Positions 32,075 to 41,572 are shown, counted from the first letter of the stretch. The stretch is DNA of 64,000 bases from Oscillospiraceae bacterium (GCA_017848055.1 JAGALZ010000035.1:97402-161401); one strand, 5' to 3'. Notes: generated by a model not told the origin, from the sequence alone. Numbers and translations are program-made.

Positions 32075-32581
32075 TTATTCGAACTCAAAGGTTATTGCTT
32101 TATTCTCGACAAGAGAACTTTGAACATCTATTGTACGCTGATTTCTGCTTCCCTTGAATCTCAGCTCAAGGCTTCTCTGATTTATATCAAATCTGCCGTC
32201 AATGAGATAGTCCACGGTCTGCAAAAGCTCCAGGTAGCCGTTATTGTCATCGGCTTTTGCAAGCAAATATTCAAAGTCAAATCCTGTATAGGCGATAACA
32301 TCGAGGTTATGCTTCTTTGCTTCTCTTGCAAGCTCGGCACAAGCCTTTGCCTGGCAGAATGGCTCTCCCCCGCTGAGTGTAATTCCGTCGATAAGCGGAT
32401 TTTGCAAAAACTTATCGATTATATCCTTTGTATCAGTTTCATTTCCGCCGTTAAAATCATGAGTATGTGGGTTGTGACAGCCTTCGCATCGATGGGGACA
32501 TCCCTGCGTAAACACAGTAAATCTGAGTCCCGGGCCGTCAACTATAGAATCGTTTGCAGTTCCTGCAATTCTGATTTTCAT
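32075..32581 (-). CDS. nrdG: Anaerobic ribonucleotide reductase activating protein
   Basis: A radical SAM enzyme that installs the glycyl radical on NrdD. The 168 residues are typical. The 4Fe-4S motif CPHRCEGC lies near residue 29-36, followed by the SAM-binding TLSGGEP near 68. An AAGGAG site is 7 nt before the ATG. It is transcribed after nrdD, with a GC-rich hairpin in the 58-nt gap that may lower its expression relative to nrdD. Confidence 0.96.
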   Translation of the reverse strand: MKIRIAGTANDSIVDGPGLRFTVFTQGCPHRCEGCHNPHTHDFNGGNETDTKDIIDKFLQNPLIDGITLSGGEPFCQAKACAELAREAKKHNLDVIAYTGFDFEYLLAKADDNNGYLELLQTVDYLIDGRFDINQRSLELRFKGSRNQRTIDVQSSLVENKAITFEFE

Positions 32582-32603
32582 AAGAATTCTCCTTCGGTAA
32601 AAA

Positions 32604-32627
32604 ACAGGCGGAATTTCTTCCGCCCGT
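32604..32627 (-). terminator. Attenuator-like hairpin between nrdD and nrdG
   Basis: GGCGGAA (32607-32613) pairs with TTCCGCC (32618-32624) with outer pairs, 4-nt loop, followed by TTTTTT on the minus strand. It probably ends a fraction of transcripts, giving more nrdD than nrdG. Confidence 0.75.
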
Positions 32628-32639
32628 TATTATTGAGAT

Positions 32640-34955
32640 TTAAACGTCGTGCTTAACTCTGTCGTTTACTTCAGAACGTTTTGCGTTGTTGAATCTGTCG
32701 AGAGTACCAACGAGGTAGCCGGTGATTCTTCTGATTCTTTCGAAGTTTGCGATATGGTCTTCCTCGCTTCTTCCGCACTTCGGACAGTGGTCGCCGATGA
32801 TACCTGTGTAGCCACAGCATGGGTCACGGTCAACCGGGTGGTTGATGGAGCCATAGCCGATTCCGCTTTCCTTCATACAACGAACAATCTTCTCGAATGC
32901 ATTGAGGTTCTGGAGTGGGTCGCCGTCAAGCTCAACATAGCTGATATGACCAGCGTTTGTAAGAGCATGGTAAGGTGCTTCAATCTTAATCTTATCAAAT
33001 GCACTGATCTTGTAGTATACAGGAACGTGGAAGGAGTTAGTATAGTAATCTCTGTCAGTTACGCCCTTGATGATACCGAACTTTTCCTTATCCATTCTTA
33101 CAAATCTGCCTGAGAGGCCTTCTGCAGGAGTTGCGAGGAGTGAGAAGTTGAGCTTTCTCTTTTCGCACTCTGCGTCCATTCTTGCTCTCATCTTAGATAC
33201 GATTTCAAGACCCAATTCTCTTGCTTCTTCGCTTTCGCCGTGGTGCTTGCCGATAAGAGCAACAAGACACTCAGCGAGTCCGATAAAGCCGACAGAAAGC
33301 GTACCATGCTTGAGAACCTCAGCAACCTCGTCGTCAGGATTTAAGTTCTTGGAGTCAATCCAAACGCCCTGTCCCATGAGGAACGGATAGTTCTTAACCT
33401 TCTTTGTGCTCTGGATTCTGAGTCTGTGGAGAAGCTGGTCTACACAGAGGTCCATCATTTCGTCGAGGCTGTCAAAGAAAGCACCGATATTGCGGTTTGC
33501 CTTGATAGCGAGTCTTGGAAGATTTATGGATGTAAAGCTTAAGTTTCCTCTGCCTGTTACGATTTCTCTTGTCTTATCGTGTACATTACCGATAACTCTT
33601 GTACGACAGCCCATATAAGCGATTTCAGTATTAGGATTGCCTTCCTGGTAGTATGGAAGATTGAACGGTGCGTCGATGAACGAGAAGTTCGGGAAGAGTC
33701 TCTTTGCTGATACTCTGCAAGCGAGCTTGAAGAGGTCGTAGTTAGGGTCTGTAGGATTATAGTTTACGCCATCCTTAACCTTGAAGATATGAATCGGGAA
33801 GATAGGAGTTTCGCCGTTGCCGAGACCTGCCTCCTGAGCGAGAAGAACATTCTTGATAACCATTCTGCCTTCAACAGTGATATCAGTACCGTAGTTGATA
33901 GAGCTGAACGGTGTCTGAGCGCCTGCACGGGAGTTCATTGTGTTGAGGTTATGAATAAGGGCCTCCATAGCCTGGTATGTAGCACGGTCGGTTTCCTTAA
34001 CGGAAGCCTTTACAGCAAACTTCTGAATCTTCTTTACTGTATCAGCATCGGTAAATCCGGCGAGAAGCTCAGCTTCAGCCTCCTGGTAGCCGTTATCGTT
34101 AGCAAGTACAGGAACAAGTCCCTTATCTTCCTTCACCTTAGCGAGAATCTGCTTTGCGATATCGCATGCGTCAGGAACACCTGCGAGCAGGTCAAGACCT
34201 CTTGCGATATTATCACGATATCTGTGGATATATGTCTTTCTTACGCCATCAGCCATAGCAAAATCGAATGTAGGAACACTCTGTCCGCCGTGCTGGTCGT
34301 TCTGGTTGGACTGGATTGCGATACAAGCGAGTGCTGCATAGCTTGTAATATCGTTAGGAGTTCTGAGGTGACCGTGGCCTGTAGAGAAGCCTCTGTCGAA
34401 AAGGTCCTTAAGGTCAATCTGTGTACAGGTTGTAGTAAGAGTATAGAAGTCAAGGTCGTGGATATGGATATCACCCTCAGCGTGTGCCTTTGCGTGCTTG
34501 GAATCAAGAACGTACATCTCATAGAATTCCTTTGCACCGACAGAGCCGTACTTGAGCATTGTACCCATAGCGGTATCGCCGTCGATATTAGCGTTCTCAC
34601 GCTTGATGTCACTGTCCTTAGCAGCCTTGAATGTAAGGTCTTCATAAACCTTCATAAGGCGTGTATTCATTTCTCTTGCTCTTGTTCTGTTTGAACGATA
34701 GAGGATGTATGCCTTGGCAGTTGCAGCGTGGCCGTCCTCGATGAGCACCTTTTCTACGATATCCTGGATTTCTTCTACAGATGGAGTATCAAGATTTCTT
34801 GCTGTGAGCTCGTCGCCTACTTTACCTGCAAGCACGAGTGCTTCTTCATAGTCGCTTCCTCCGACAGACTGAGCTGCTTTAAAAATAGCATTTGCAATCT
34901 TTTCAATGTTAAATGTAACTGTTCTTCCGTCACGCTTACGAATTTTGATAATCAT
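32640..34955 (-). CDS. nrdD: Anaerobic (class III) ribonucleoside-triphosphate reductase
   Basis: Oxygen-sensitive glycyl-radical enzyme reducing NTPs to dNTPs. The 771 residues start with an ATP-cone regulatory domain (about 1-95, KIRKRDGRTVTFN). The ten-stranded barrel follows. Near the C-terminus is a zinc site with CC...CPKC (CCGYTGIIGDHCPKC) and the glycyl-radical loop RITGYLVG (Gly about 30 residues from the end) followed by RFN.AK..EV.DR. The ATG at 34955 follows GGGAG. A strong promoter and NrdR boxes lie upstream. No aerobic reductase is in the window. Confidence 0.96.
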   Translation of the reverse strand: MIIKIRKRDGRTVTFNIEKIANAIFKAAQSVGGSDYEEALVLAGKVGDELTARNLDTPSVEEIQDIVEKVLIEDGHAATAKAYILYRSNRTRAREMNTRLMKVYEDLTFKAAKDSDIKRENANIDGDTAMGTMLKYGSVGAKEFYEMYVLDSKHAKAHAEGDIHIHDLDFYTLTTTCTQIDLKDLFDRGFSTGHGHLRTPNDITSYAALACIAIQSNQNDQHGGQSVPTFDFAMADGVRKTYIHRYRDNIARGLDLLAGVPDACDIAKQILAKVKEDKGLVPVLANDNGYQEAEAELLAGFTDADTVKKIQKFAVKASVKETDRATYQAMEALIHNLNTMNSRAGAQTPFSSINYGTDITVEGRMVIKNVLLAQEAGLGNGETPIFPIHIFKVKDGVNYNPTDPNYDLFKLACRVSAKRLFPNFSFIDAPFNLPYYQEGNPNTEIAYMGCRTRVIGNVHDKTREIVTGRGNLSFTSINLPRLAIKANRNIGAFFDSLDEMMDLCVDQLLHRLRIQSTKKVKNYPFLMGQGVWIDSKNLNPDDEVAEVLKHGTLSVGFIGLAECLVALIGKHHGESEEARELGLEIVSKMRARMDAECEKRKLNFSLLATPAEGLSGRFVRMDKEKFGIIKGVTDRDYYTNSFHVPVYYKISAFDKIKIEAPYHALTNAGHISYVELDGDPLQNLNAFEKIVRCMKESGIGYGSINHPVDRDPCCGYTGIIGDHCPKCGRSEEDHIANFERIRRITGYLVGTLDRFNNAKRSEVNDRVKHDV

Positions 34956-35068
34956 TTTGCATCTTCTCCCTTTCACTTTTATTTCAGCGTACATCCCTAA
35001 AACACGGGCTATACGGCATATTTGACAAATTATTGAGATAGCAGGTTTTGTTGTCCTGCAGTAGCCTA

Positions 35069-35118
35069 ACCACTATATCTTGTGGTTGAAGTGCTGTCGA
35101 AATCTAGTATATAGTATT
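35069..35118. promoter_or_regulatory. Pair of NrdR boxes upstream of nrdD
   Basis: Box 1 (35069-35086) is a near-perfect palindrome ACCACTATATCTTGTGGT, matching the NrdR ACAC-TATAT-GTGT pattern. Box 2 (about 35103-35118) is a degenerate copy centred on TATATA. The centres are about 33 bp apart, three helical turns. Box 2 covers the -10 and box 1 lies just after the start site, consistent with repression by the NrdR-ATP/dATP form. Confidence 0.75.
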
Positions 35119-35134
35119 TGCTCGGATATGTCAA
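35106..35134 (-). promoter_or_regulatory. Promoter of nrdD-nrdG
   Basis: Minus strand perfect TTGACA (35129-35134), 17-nt spacer, TATACT (35106-35111). The ~145-nt leader includes a GCAGG/CCTGC hairpin (35041-35059). The rest of the 34956-35329 gap holds only these elements and the terminator of the next gene. Confidence 0.82.
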
Positions 35135-35274
35135 TAGCCGATTGTTAAAATATACAGCGATTATTTTGTACAGTATGCACAAACGAAGGGCAAAAAAGTT
35201 ATTTACCTTTACAGTGTGTTCACACTCGCCACCGTGTATTGCAAAGCTGTAAAGCAATTTACTTTACACAAAAA

Positions 35275-35306
35275 GCACTTGTAAAGCAAAGTGGCTTTAC
35301 AAGTGC
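35275..35306 (-). terminator. Terminator of the small membrane protein gene
   Basis: A perfect 13-bp stem GCACTTGTAAAGC (35275-35287)/GCTTTACAAGTGC (35294-35306), then TTTTTG on the minus strand. Confidence 0.9.
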
Positions 35307-35329
35307 AGATTTTAGCGAATATTTGAGCT

Positions 35330-35557
35330 TTATTCAGTCATCGACGGCTCATTTATTTCATAAACCGTAGTCTGGTCACCCGAGCTGGTCATAGCACCGT
35401 TCTTTTCTGAATCAATTACATCGTCGAGAGATGTTGAAATCATATATGCTACAAAAAAGGCAACCAGTATAAATAAAACAAGCAGAAGAATAATTTTTGC
35501 ATTAAGTGAAATCTTCTGAAGTCTTGTACGTTCTTTTTTCTCTGTGTTATTTGCCAT
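35330..35557 (-). CDS. Small single-pass membrane protein, unknown
   Basis: A 75-residue protein with a basic cytoplasmic N-terminus (about 1-18), one membrane helix (about 20-43) and an acidic/polar outer tail. The layout is like small FtsL/DivIC-type or peptide-regulator proteins, but no family was recognised. It has its own consensus promoter, a GGAAAGGAA ribosome region and a strong terminator, so it is a real independent unit. Confidence 0.75.
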   Translation of the reverse strand: MANNTEKKERTRLQKISLNAKIILLLVLFILVAFFVAYMISTSLDDVIDSEKNGAMTSSGDQTTVYEINEPSMTE

Positions 35558-35589
35558 TGCTGTTCTTTCCTTTCCTTTTGCTCAAACTA

Positions 35590-35618
35590 ATTATACACCA
35601 TTTTTTCATTGGTTTCAA
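35590..35618 (-). promoter_or_regulatory. Promoter of the small membrane protein gene
   Basis: Minus strand TTGAAA (35613-35618), 17-nt spacer, TATAAT (35590-35595). The divergent eno gene has only a weak candidate (TTGAAA with TTAAAA, about 35636-35664). Confidence 0.75.
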
Positions 35619-35682
35619 GTACAAATGTATCACATTGAAAAATTCTGTCAAGAATATTTAAAACAACCAAGGAGGCTGCAAT

Positions 35683-36963
35683 ATGGGCAGAACAACTATA
35701 AACAATGTATTCGCAAGGGAAATCCTTGACTCAAGGGGCAACCCTACCGTTGAAGCGGTTGTAGAGCTTTGCGACGGAAGCATCGGAGTAGGCATTTCTC
35801 CGAGCGGTGCTTCAACCGGTAAGAGAGAAGCATTAGAACTCAGGGACAACGACAAGGAGAGATTTTGCAAAAAGGGTGTTACAAAGGCCGTAGGCAACAT
35901 TAACGGCACGATATCTCAAAAGCTAAAAGGTATCGATGCGAGTGACACATATATGGTTGACAGGACAATGATACAGCTAGATGGAACAAAAGACAAGCAC
36001 AATCTCGGAGCAAATGCAATTCTTGCGGTATCAATTGCCGCAGCGAGGGCAGCGTCTTGTTCAATTGGAATTCCCCTATTCAGATTTATCGGCGGAACAA
36101 GTGCTAACATAATGCCCGTTCCGATGATGAATATTATAAACGGTGGTGCACATGCCAGAAACAATCTCGACATTCAGGAGTATATGATAATGCCTATCGG
36201 TGCGGAAAAGTTTTCCGAGGCTCTGAGGTGGTGCAGCGAGGTATATCACACGCTTGCAAAGATTATTTCTGATAAGGGCATGTCAACTGCTGTCGGTGAT
36301 GAAGGCGGATTTGCACCTGATTTTTCAAGCGACACAGAGGCTATTGAATTTATTATTGAGGCAATTGAAAAGTCAGGCTACAAGCTCGGAACTGAGTTTG
36401 CTTTAGCACTTGATGCTGCATCCAGCGAGTGGAAATCGGACAAAAGCGGTGGCTACTTCCTGCACAAGTCAAACAGACAGCTCAGTACCGACGAACTTAT
36501 ATCTTACTGGAAAAAGCTATGTGATGATTATCCCATTGTTTCCATTGAGGATGGATTAGGCGAAGACGACTGGGACGGCTGGAAAAGGCTCACTGCTGCT
36601 CTTGGTGATAAGATACAGCTTGTCGGCGATGACTTATTCGTTACTAATACAGAGATTCTCACAAAAGGTATCGAAGAAAAATGTGCAAATTCGATTCTGA
36701 TAAAACCAAATCAGATAGGTACCTTATCTGAAACAATGGAAGCAATCAAGCTTGCAAAGAGAAACGGTTACACTTCGATAGTTTCCCACCGTTCAGGCGA
36801 GTCCGAGGACACTCTTATTGCAGACCTTTCAGTTGCACTTAATGCGGGACAGATTAAATCCGGTGCACCATGCAGGACAGAGCGAACATCTAAATACAAT
36901 CAGCTTCTCAGAATTGAAAGCGGACTTGGTTTATCAGCGAGATATTACGGTCTTATGAGATAA
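35683..36963 (+). CDS. eno: Enolase
   Basis: Converts 2-phosphoglycerate to phosphoenolpyruvate. The 426 residues match the family length. Motifs are [15 protein letters not shown] at the start, PSGASTG loop (about 39-45), [13 protein letters not shown] (about 148), GDEGGFAPD, metal ligands in [14 protein letters not shown] and VGDDLFVTN, and the catalytic Lys in [10 protein letters not shown], then SHRSGE and GAPCRTER. Some surface segments are more divergent than in the usual Firmicutes enzyme, but all catalytic residues seen are intact. AAGGAGG is 7 nt upstream. Confidence 0.97.
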   Translation: MGRTTINNVFAREILDSRGNPTVEAVVELCDGSIGVGISPSGASTGKREALELRDNDKERFCKKGVTKAVGNINGTISQKLKGIDASDTYMVDRTMIQLDGTKDKHNLGANAILAVSIAAARAASCSIGIPLFRFIGGTSANIMPVPMMNIINGGAHARNNLDIQEYMIMPIGAEKFSEALRWCSEVYHTLAKIISDKGMSTAVGDEGGFAPDFSSDTEAIEFIIEAIEKSGYKLGTEFALALDAASSEWKSDKSGGYFLHKSNRQLSTDELISYWKKLCDDYPIVSIEDGLGEDDWDGWKRLTAALGDKIQLVGDDLFVTNTEILTKGIEEKCANSILIKPNQIGTLSETMEAIKLAKRNGYTSIVSHRSGESEDTLIADLSVALNAGQIKSGAPCRTERTSKYNQLLRIESGLGLSARYYGLMR

Positions 36964-36966
36964 AAT

Positions 36967-36998
36967 AAAGCCGAGGGGAATACTTCCCTTCGGCTTAA
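36967..36998 (+). terminator. Terminator of eno, probably bidirectional
   Basis: AAGCCGA/TCGGCTT with inner GGGGAA/TTCCCT pairing around a 3-nt loop, directly between the eno stop and the stop of the convergent DUF4097 gene. Confidence 0.85.
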
Positions 36999-37001
36999 AT
37001 T

Positions 37002-37883
37002 CTAATTGAATTTGAATGCTATTGCTCCACGTCCCGAATCAACGAGAATGTTGTTATCTGAGGTCTTACCGTCATAATCTTTATAGCTCTGCGAATCAAC
37101 GGTAACATCCTTATTTCCGCTGAGGAATGAGAATCCATAACTCTCCTTGCTTCCCGAAAGAAGAATATTGATATCACCCGAACCGCCTTCGATTCTAGAA
37201 GAACCGGACAACAGACAGCTTGCTATATTAACATCTCCCATAGCACCTTCAAGCTTGAGGTTATTTAAGGTTGATTTCATAATATGAGTGTATCCGTTGC
37301 CACAGATAATCTGCGGAGAATACATCATACAAGACTGTGCCTTAAAGTCAGAAAGCGACAAGTCAATCGTTGCACTCTGGTTGATATTGACCTTTTCAAA
37401 GTCTGTATCTGTCATTTTACTGTTCAGAACGAGTTCATTACAGGACACGCCCTTGATATTAAGTGAGCCGTTGAAAACATCCAGATTAAGTTCTTCATAC
37501 ATTTTGTTCGGCAAAACGAGCTCAAATCTGGTTTTAGCACCATCGCCTTTATTCATATAGATGCTATCTATTACAGGGACATCATACCTGATGCTAAGCA
37601 CATTATTAACGAGCTCCATTTTGAAATTTTCCTTGTCAACATTATCAATCTTAAGCTGGAACTCGGAGCCGTTCAGTATAACGACATCACCGTAGTCGAT
37701 ATCAATCTTGACAGACTTAATATCTGCTGACTGATATGTGCCATAGTAAACTTCATCAAACAAATCAAAGTAGTCTTCTGCATCAGAACCGAAGAACGAA
37801 GCGATTCCGATAAGCAACAGAATAAGTCCTGCAACAGAAAGACCGATGGAAATCTTTTGCCTCAGTGTAAGCTCTTCTCTCAT
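37002..37883 (-). CDS. DUF4097-type beta-helical membrane-anchored protein
   Basis: A 293-residue protein with an N-terminal membrane helix (about 13-31) and a repetitive beta-strand ectodomain typical of DUF4097 (short repeats such as SVKIDIDYGDVVI, LNLDVFNGSLNIKG, VNINQSATIDLSLSDF, GSGDINI), predicted as a right-handed beta solenoid. Start and stop codons overlap with the upstream HAAS-domain gene (ATGA), so they are co-expressed. This pairing is common in Firmicutes, often under a PadR repressor and connected to envelope stress, but no PadR is adjacent here. Confidence 0.82.
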   Translation of the reverse strand: MREELTLRQKISIGLSVAGLILLLIGIASFFGSDAEDYFDLFDEVYYGTYQSADIKSVKIDIDYGDVVILNGSEFQLKIDNVDKENFKMELVNNVLSIRYDVPVIDSIYMNKGDGAKTRFELVLPNKMYEELNLDVFNGSLNIKGVSCNELVLNSKMTDTDFEKVNINQSATIDLSLSDFKAQSCMMYSPQIICGNGYTHIMKSTLNNLKLEGAMGDVNIASCLLSGSSRIEGGSGDINILLSGSKESYGFSFLSGNKDVTVDSQSYKDYDGKTSDNNILVDSGRGAIAFKFN

Positions 37884-38578
37884 ACTTCCACCTCCGCTGA
37901 ATCAGCAAGACGGAATATTCTTGCAACAAATTCACGGATATCGTAAAAGACCTCACTGCAAAGCTTTACACTGCTTCTGAGCAACGGAAGAAATGCAATT
38001 AAAGCGATTCCGAGAAGCAAAAGACCTGCGCCGGTGAGCATAAGACCCACAGGCAATATAGAAAACAGTTTCATAGCGCCGAGCACTACCATTACCGCAC
38101 CGCCTACCGTCATAGTAAGCAACGCTGCTGCAACAAGCAGAGCAAGCATAAGTCCCAAAGCAAGGAAAATAAGTGTTACAAGTCCCCATATCGGAGATGT
38201 AATCACAAGCACGCCAAGAATAAGTGCCATTTTCTTAGTGTCCTTCTTTTTGCGTGGCTTTGATTCCGGCACATAAGAAGAATAGTCTTTTTTTGTATCA
38301 ATCTTTTGTGAAGGAGCTTTATGTTCAGCCTGCACAGTTTCTTTCTTCTGAAGCTGTGGTGGTTTTGCAAAAGGTTCGAGCTTAAACGAACTTCCCTGAG
38401 CTGCAATTCTCATGCCGAGCGCTTCGGGTGTACCAAGAGCACTAAGAGCCGCCTCCTCGTTCTCCTCACCTGCATCCACAAGGTACTGTGCAATTGTATC
38501 CATAACCTTGTCGGCATTTTCTTCCGATGTACTGCTCAAAAAAGGCAGAACTCTTCTGATATATTCATTTCTGTTCAT
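37880..38578 (-). CDS. HAAS/DUF1700-domain membrane protein
   Basis: A 232-residue protein. The N-terminal HAAS domain (about 1-60) starts with the NRNEYIRRVLPFL and D.GEENEEAALSALGTPE pattern. A basic linker (about 68-112) leads to two or three closely spaced membrane helices (about 115-200) rich in Leu, Ala and Gly, and a short cytoplasmic end. It overlaps DUF4097 by 4 nt and follows the AraC-type gene after only 23 nt, so all three may be one transcript. Confidence 0.82.
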   Translation of the reverse strand: MNRNEYIRRVLPFLSSTSEENADKVMDTIAQYLVDAGEENEEAALSALGTPEALGMRIAAQGSSFKLEPFAKPPQLQKKETVQAEHKAPSQKIDTKKDYSSYVPESKPRKKKDTKKMALILGVLVITSPIWGLVTLIFLALGLMLALLVAAALLTMTVGGAVMVVLGAMKLFSILPVGLMLTGAGLLLLGIALIAFLPLLRSSVKLCSEVFYDIREFVARIFRLADSAEVEV

Positions 38579-38601
38579 TAAACAAAACTCCGGAAAAATA
38601 T

Positions 38602-39426
38602 TTATGCTTTCTTATGGAATGATCTGAATTCAACCGGTGAAAGCATCTCATGCTTCTTGAATACTGCACAGAAATAACTGCAGTCATTATAGCCGACTCT
38701 TGAAGAAATCTCGTTTACTGAGATATCCTCAGAAATGAGAAGCTGCTTTGCCTGCTGGATTCTCTTTCTTGCAAGATACTCAAACGGACGCATATCGTAG
38801 CATTCCTTGAAAAGTCTGCAAAGATACTGCGGAGAAAGATTGATAATATTTGCAAGGTCCTGCAGTGTAATATCTGAGCCGTAATTCTCGTCGATATACT
38901 CAATGACAGGCTTGAGCTGTGTAAGCTTATTGCTATCCTGAGCTGTTGTCTGGAGATTTACATAGCGGTTGAGCTCAAGAAGGAACTGATAAAGAAGTGC
39001 AGAACACTGGAATCCGGAATAGAAATAGTTTGCCTTAAGCAGATAGAGCATCTTCTTGAAGATAGCCTCAAGGACTCCCATATCTGAAATTCTGAACACC
39101 TTTTCTTTCTTGAAATCGATAAGTCCGAGAACTTCGTCAACGCCCTTACCGTCAAATACTATCCAGTGGTTTTCCCAGATATCCTGTTCTGTGAAATACT
39201 CGTGCGGAACATTTGCCGGAAGGTAATAGCCGTAACCAGGCTTAATAACATGCTCCTCATTATTTATTCTAAGGATACCCTCTCCTCTGGTGGTATAGAT
39301 AATCTGGTGGTAGGGGTAGCCTTCGTCACGCTTGACATGGTACTCTCGGTCGATTGAACCGATACCTACGACATAGAACGGTAACGAAGTTTCATTAGTA
39401 AGGGTTGGGTAGGAAAAATCATTCAT
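38602..39426 (-). CDS. AraC family transcriptional regulator
   Basis: A 274-residue regulator. An N-terminal cupin-like sensor (about 15-150) includes HQIIYTTRGEG, GYGYYLPANVPHEY and WIVFDGKG. A C-terminal double helix-turn-helix (about 170-272) carries ITLQDLANIINLSPQYLCRLFKE and ISSRVGYNDCSYFCAVFKK. Such cupin AraC proteins usually sense a sugar and control nearby carbohydrate genes, but no sugar operon is adjacent. The ATG follows AAGGTGATG. Confidence 0.92.
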   Translation of the reverse strand: MNDFSYPTLTNETSLPFYVVGIGSIDREYHVKRDEGYPYHQIIYTTRGEGILRINNEEHVIKPGYGYYLPANVPHEYFTEQDIWENHWIVFDGKGVDEVLGLIDFKKEKVFRISDMGVLEAIFKKMLYLLKANYFYSGFQCSALLYQFLLELNRYVNLQTTAQDSNKLTQLKPVIEYIDENYGSDITLQDLANIINLSPQYLCRLFKECYDMRPFEYLARKRIQQAKQLLISEDISVNEISSRVGYNDCSYFCAVFKKHEMLSPVEFRSFHKKA

Positions 39427-39520
39427 AGTTCATCACCTTTTGCCTTTGCGAGAAGTCGCATCGAGCATCCTTTCATTTAATATAGCTTAACAAAACAAAA
39501 TCTATCTATTGTTTCATATA

Positions 39521-39549
39521 ATTATATCACTAATTCTTGCGTTTGTCAA
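39521..39549 (-). promoter_or_regulatory. Promoter of the AraC-type regulator gene
   Basis: Fully consensus minus-strand promoter TTGACA (39544-39549), 17-nt spacer, TATAAT (39521-39526), with a leader of about 88 nt. Confidence 0.88.
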
Positions 39550-39576
39550 CTGTTTTCGAGAAAATATAGCAATATT

Positions 39577-41508
39577 TTAATCTTCGAGCGATGCCCACTG
39601 TTCAAGCTTGCTATCAAGCGTATTCCTTAGTGTTTCAAGCTCATTGCAGGCATTAGTCATTTTTTCGAAATCGTTTGCAAATTCTTCGCTGGAGATTTTA
39701 TTTTCATAATCTGAAATCAACCCTTCAAGCTCTGCGATTTCATTTTCAAGCTGTGAAATAAGCTGACGTTTTTTAGCCGCCTGCGCACGCTGTTCTTTGG
39801 AGCGATATGATTTCTGTTCTTTCTGGGCACGGAGCTTTTCTTCTTTTAAGCGATTTTTCTCAAGCTCATCTGCAAGTGCTCTTTTTTCTTTTTCAGAATT
39901 ATAAAACTCGAATCCACCGGCAAAGCTTTCGATACCGCCATTATCTATTTCAATGATTCTGTCGGCAACTTTGCTGAGGAGATATCTGTCGTGTGACACA
40001 AGGATAATAGTTCCGTCAAACTCCATAAGTGCTTCCTCGAGCACTTCCATAGTATTAAGGTCGAGGTGGTTTGTAGGCTCGTCGAGTATCAGGACGTTTC
40101 CTCTTTTGAGTGCCATAAGGCAAAAACACAGCTTTGCTTTTTCACCGCCGCTTAGTACTCCGATTGGTTTGAACACATCCTCGCCGATAATAAGAACAGA
40201 AGCAAGATGCTTTCTTATCAGCAGCTCACTCATTGTGGGGTATCTGTCCTGTACTTCTTCAAAGGAAGAAATATCATTATGCAGATATCCGTGTTCCTGT
40301 TCAAAATACGCAATTTTGACATTCGGTGCCCACTGAATCTTACCCTTTTCGTGTGTATTTATTCCCTGGACAAGACGCAGAAGCGATGTTTTGCCTGCAC
40401 CATTCGGGCCGACAAAAGCAACCTTGTCGCCTCTTCTGACTTTAAATGACACTTCAGGAACGAGAATTTTTCTCTGTGCGCCCTCTCCTACTGCAAGCTC
40501 ACAGCCCTCGACCGAAAGCAAATCCTTCGGGGGAACAATATCATACTCAAGAGTTATCTTAGGTGGTCTTGAATAATCGGCAGGCTTTTCAACTCTTTCA
40601 ATTTTATCGAGAGCATGCTGACGGCTCTTTGCCATTTTAGCTGTAGAAGCTCTGACTTTGTTTCTTACGATATAGTCTTCGAGCTTTGCTATTTCCTTCT
40701 GTTGCAGCTCGTATTCCTTTGATTGTCTTGCAACATTCATTTTCTTTAACTTGACAAAGGATGTATAGTTTCCTTTATAGCAAGACAGTCTGGTATTCTC
40801 AATCTCAAAGATTCTGTCAACAATCTTATCAAGGAAATATCTATCATGAGAGACAACCAATATTGCACCCTTATACCCTTTCAGATAATCCTCAAGCCAC
40901 GCAAGTGTTTTAACATCCAGGTGGTTTGTAGGTTCGTCAAGGATAAGCAGGTCAGGCGCTTCAATGAGAAGCTTTGACAGGGCAAGTCGGGTTTTCTCGC
41001 CGCCGCTGAGTGAAGAAATCTGTCTGTCGTAGGTTTCAGGAGCAAATCCCATTCCGTTAAGTACAGTATTTATTTTTACATCTATTCTGTAACCGTCATG
41101 TGCTTCAAAATATGAAGAAAGCTGTGCATACTCACCGCTGACAGTTTCAAGCTCTGCTCCGACAAGCTCGGTCATCTGTCTTTCAAGTGTTTCCATCCGT
41201 TGCTTGGTTTCAAGAAGCTTTGCAAACGGCTTGTGCATTTCATTATAAATAGTTTCGGTCGAATCAAGACCGCTGTTTTGTTTCAGTATTCCGAAGGCCT
41301 TGTTATTTGCAAGCGACACGCTTCCCTTGCCGTCAGCTGTCTTGTCACAAAGCTCTTCGCCGATAATTATTTTCAGAAGCGTTGATTTTCCGCAGCCGTT
41401 TACACCGATAAGACCGATTCTTTCTCTGTCCTCAATTGTAAAATTGACATCACGAAGAATCGGCTCACCGTTATAGTATTTATACACACTTTGTGCGCTT
41501 AAAATCAT
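39577..41508 (-). CDS. ABC-F family ATPase (YdiF/Uup-like)
   Basis: A soluble tandem ABC ATPase of the ABC-F class that acts on ribosomes rather than transport. The 643 residues hold domain 1 with Walker A GVNGCGKST (about 35) and signature LSGGEKTRLALSK, a linker (about 240-320) rich in Lys/Arg/Glu, domain 2 with Walker A GPNGAGKT (about 360) and LSGGEKAKLCF, and a C-terminal coiled coil (about 520-640). There are no membrane helices. Whether it is a housekeeping or antibiotic-protection member cannot be told from motifs. Confidence 0.93.
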   Translation of the reverse strand: MILSAQSVYKYYNGEPILRDVNFTIEDRERIGLIGVNGCGKSTLLKIIIGEELCDKTADGKGSVSLANNKAFGILKQNSGLDSTETIYNEMHKPFAKLLETKQRMETLERQMTELVGAELETVSGEYAQLSSYFEAHDGYRIDVKINTVLNGMGFAPETYDRQISSLSGGEKTRLALSKLLIEAPDLLILDEPTNHLDVKTLAWLEDYLKGYKGAILVVSHDRYFLDKIVDRIFEIENTRLSCYKGNYTSFVKLKKMNVARQSKEYELQQKEIAKLEDYIVRNKVRASTAKMAKSRQHALDKIERVEKPADYSRPPKITLEYDIVPPKDLLSVEGCELAVGEGAQRKILVPEVSFKVRRGDKVAFVGPNGAGKTSLLRLVQGINTHEKGKIQWAPNVKIAYFEQEHGYLHNDISSFEEVQDRYPTMSELLIRKHLASVLIIGEDVFKPIGVLSGGEKAKLCFCLMALKRGNVLILDEPTNHLDLNTMEVLEEALMEFDGTIILVSHDRYLLSKVADRIIEIDNGGIESFAGGFEFYNSEKEKRALADELEKNRLKEEKLRAQKEQKSYRSKEQRAQAAKKRQLISQLENEIAELEGLISDYENKISSEEFANDFEKMTNACNELETLRNTLDSKLEQWASLED

Positions 41509-41543
41509 TTAAATCATCCTTTGATATATCTGCTGTTATAATA

Positions 41544-41572
41544 ATTATATATGAGTCTTAACTTTTTTACAA
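41544..41572 (-). promoter_or_regulatory. Promoter of the ABC-F gene
   Basis: Minus strand TTGTAA (41567-41572), 17-nt spacer, TATAAT (41544-41549). Divergent to the SGNH hydrolase promoter. Confidence 0.75.

Noticed and set aside
33789..34694. 301-codon plus-strand frame antisense to nrdD
   Set aside because: Shadow frame, Cys/Val/Ser-rich, with no start context; nrdD is unambiguous.
35066..35257. 63-codon minus-strand frame upstream of nrdD
   Set aside because: It lies across the nrdD promoter and NrdR boxes, with no ribosome site.
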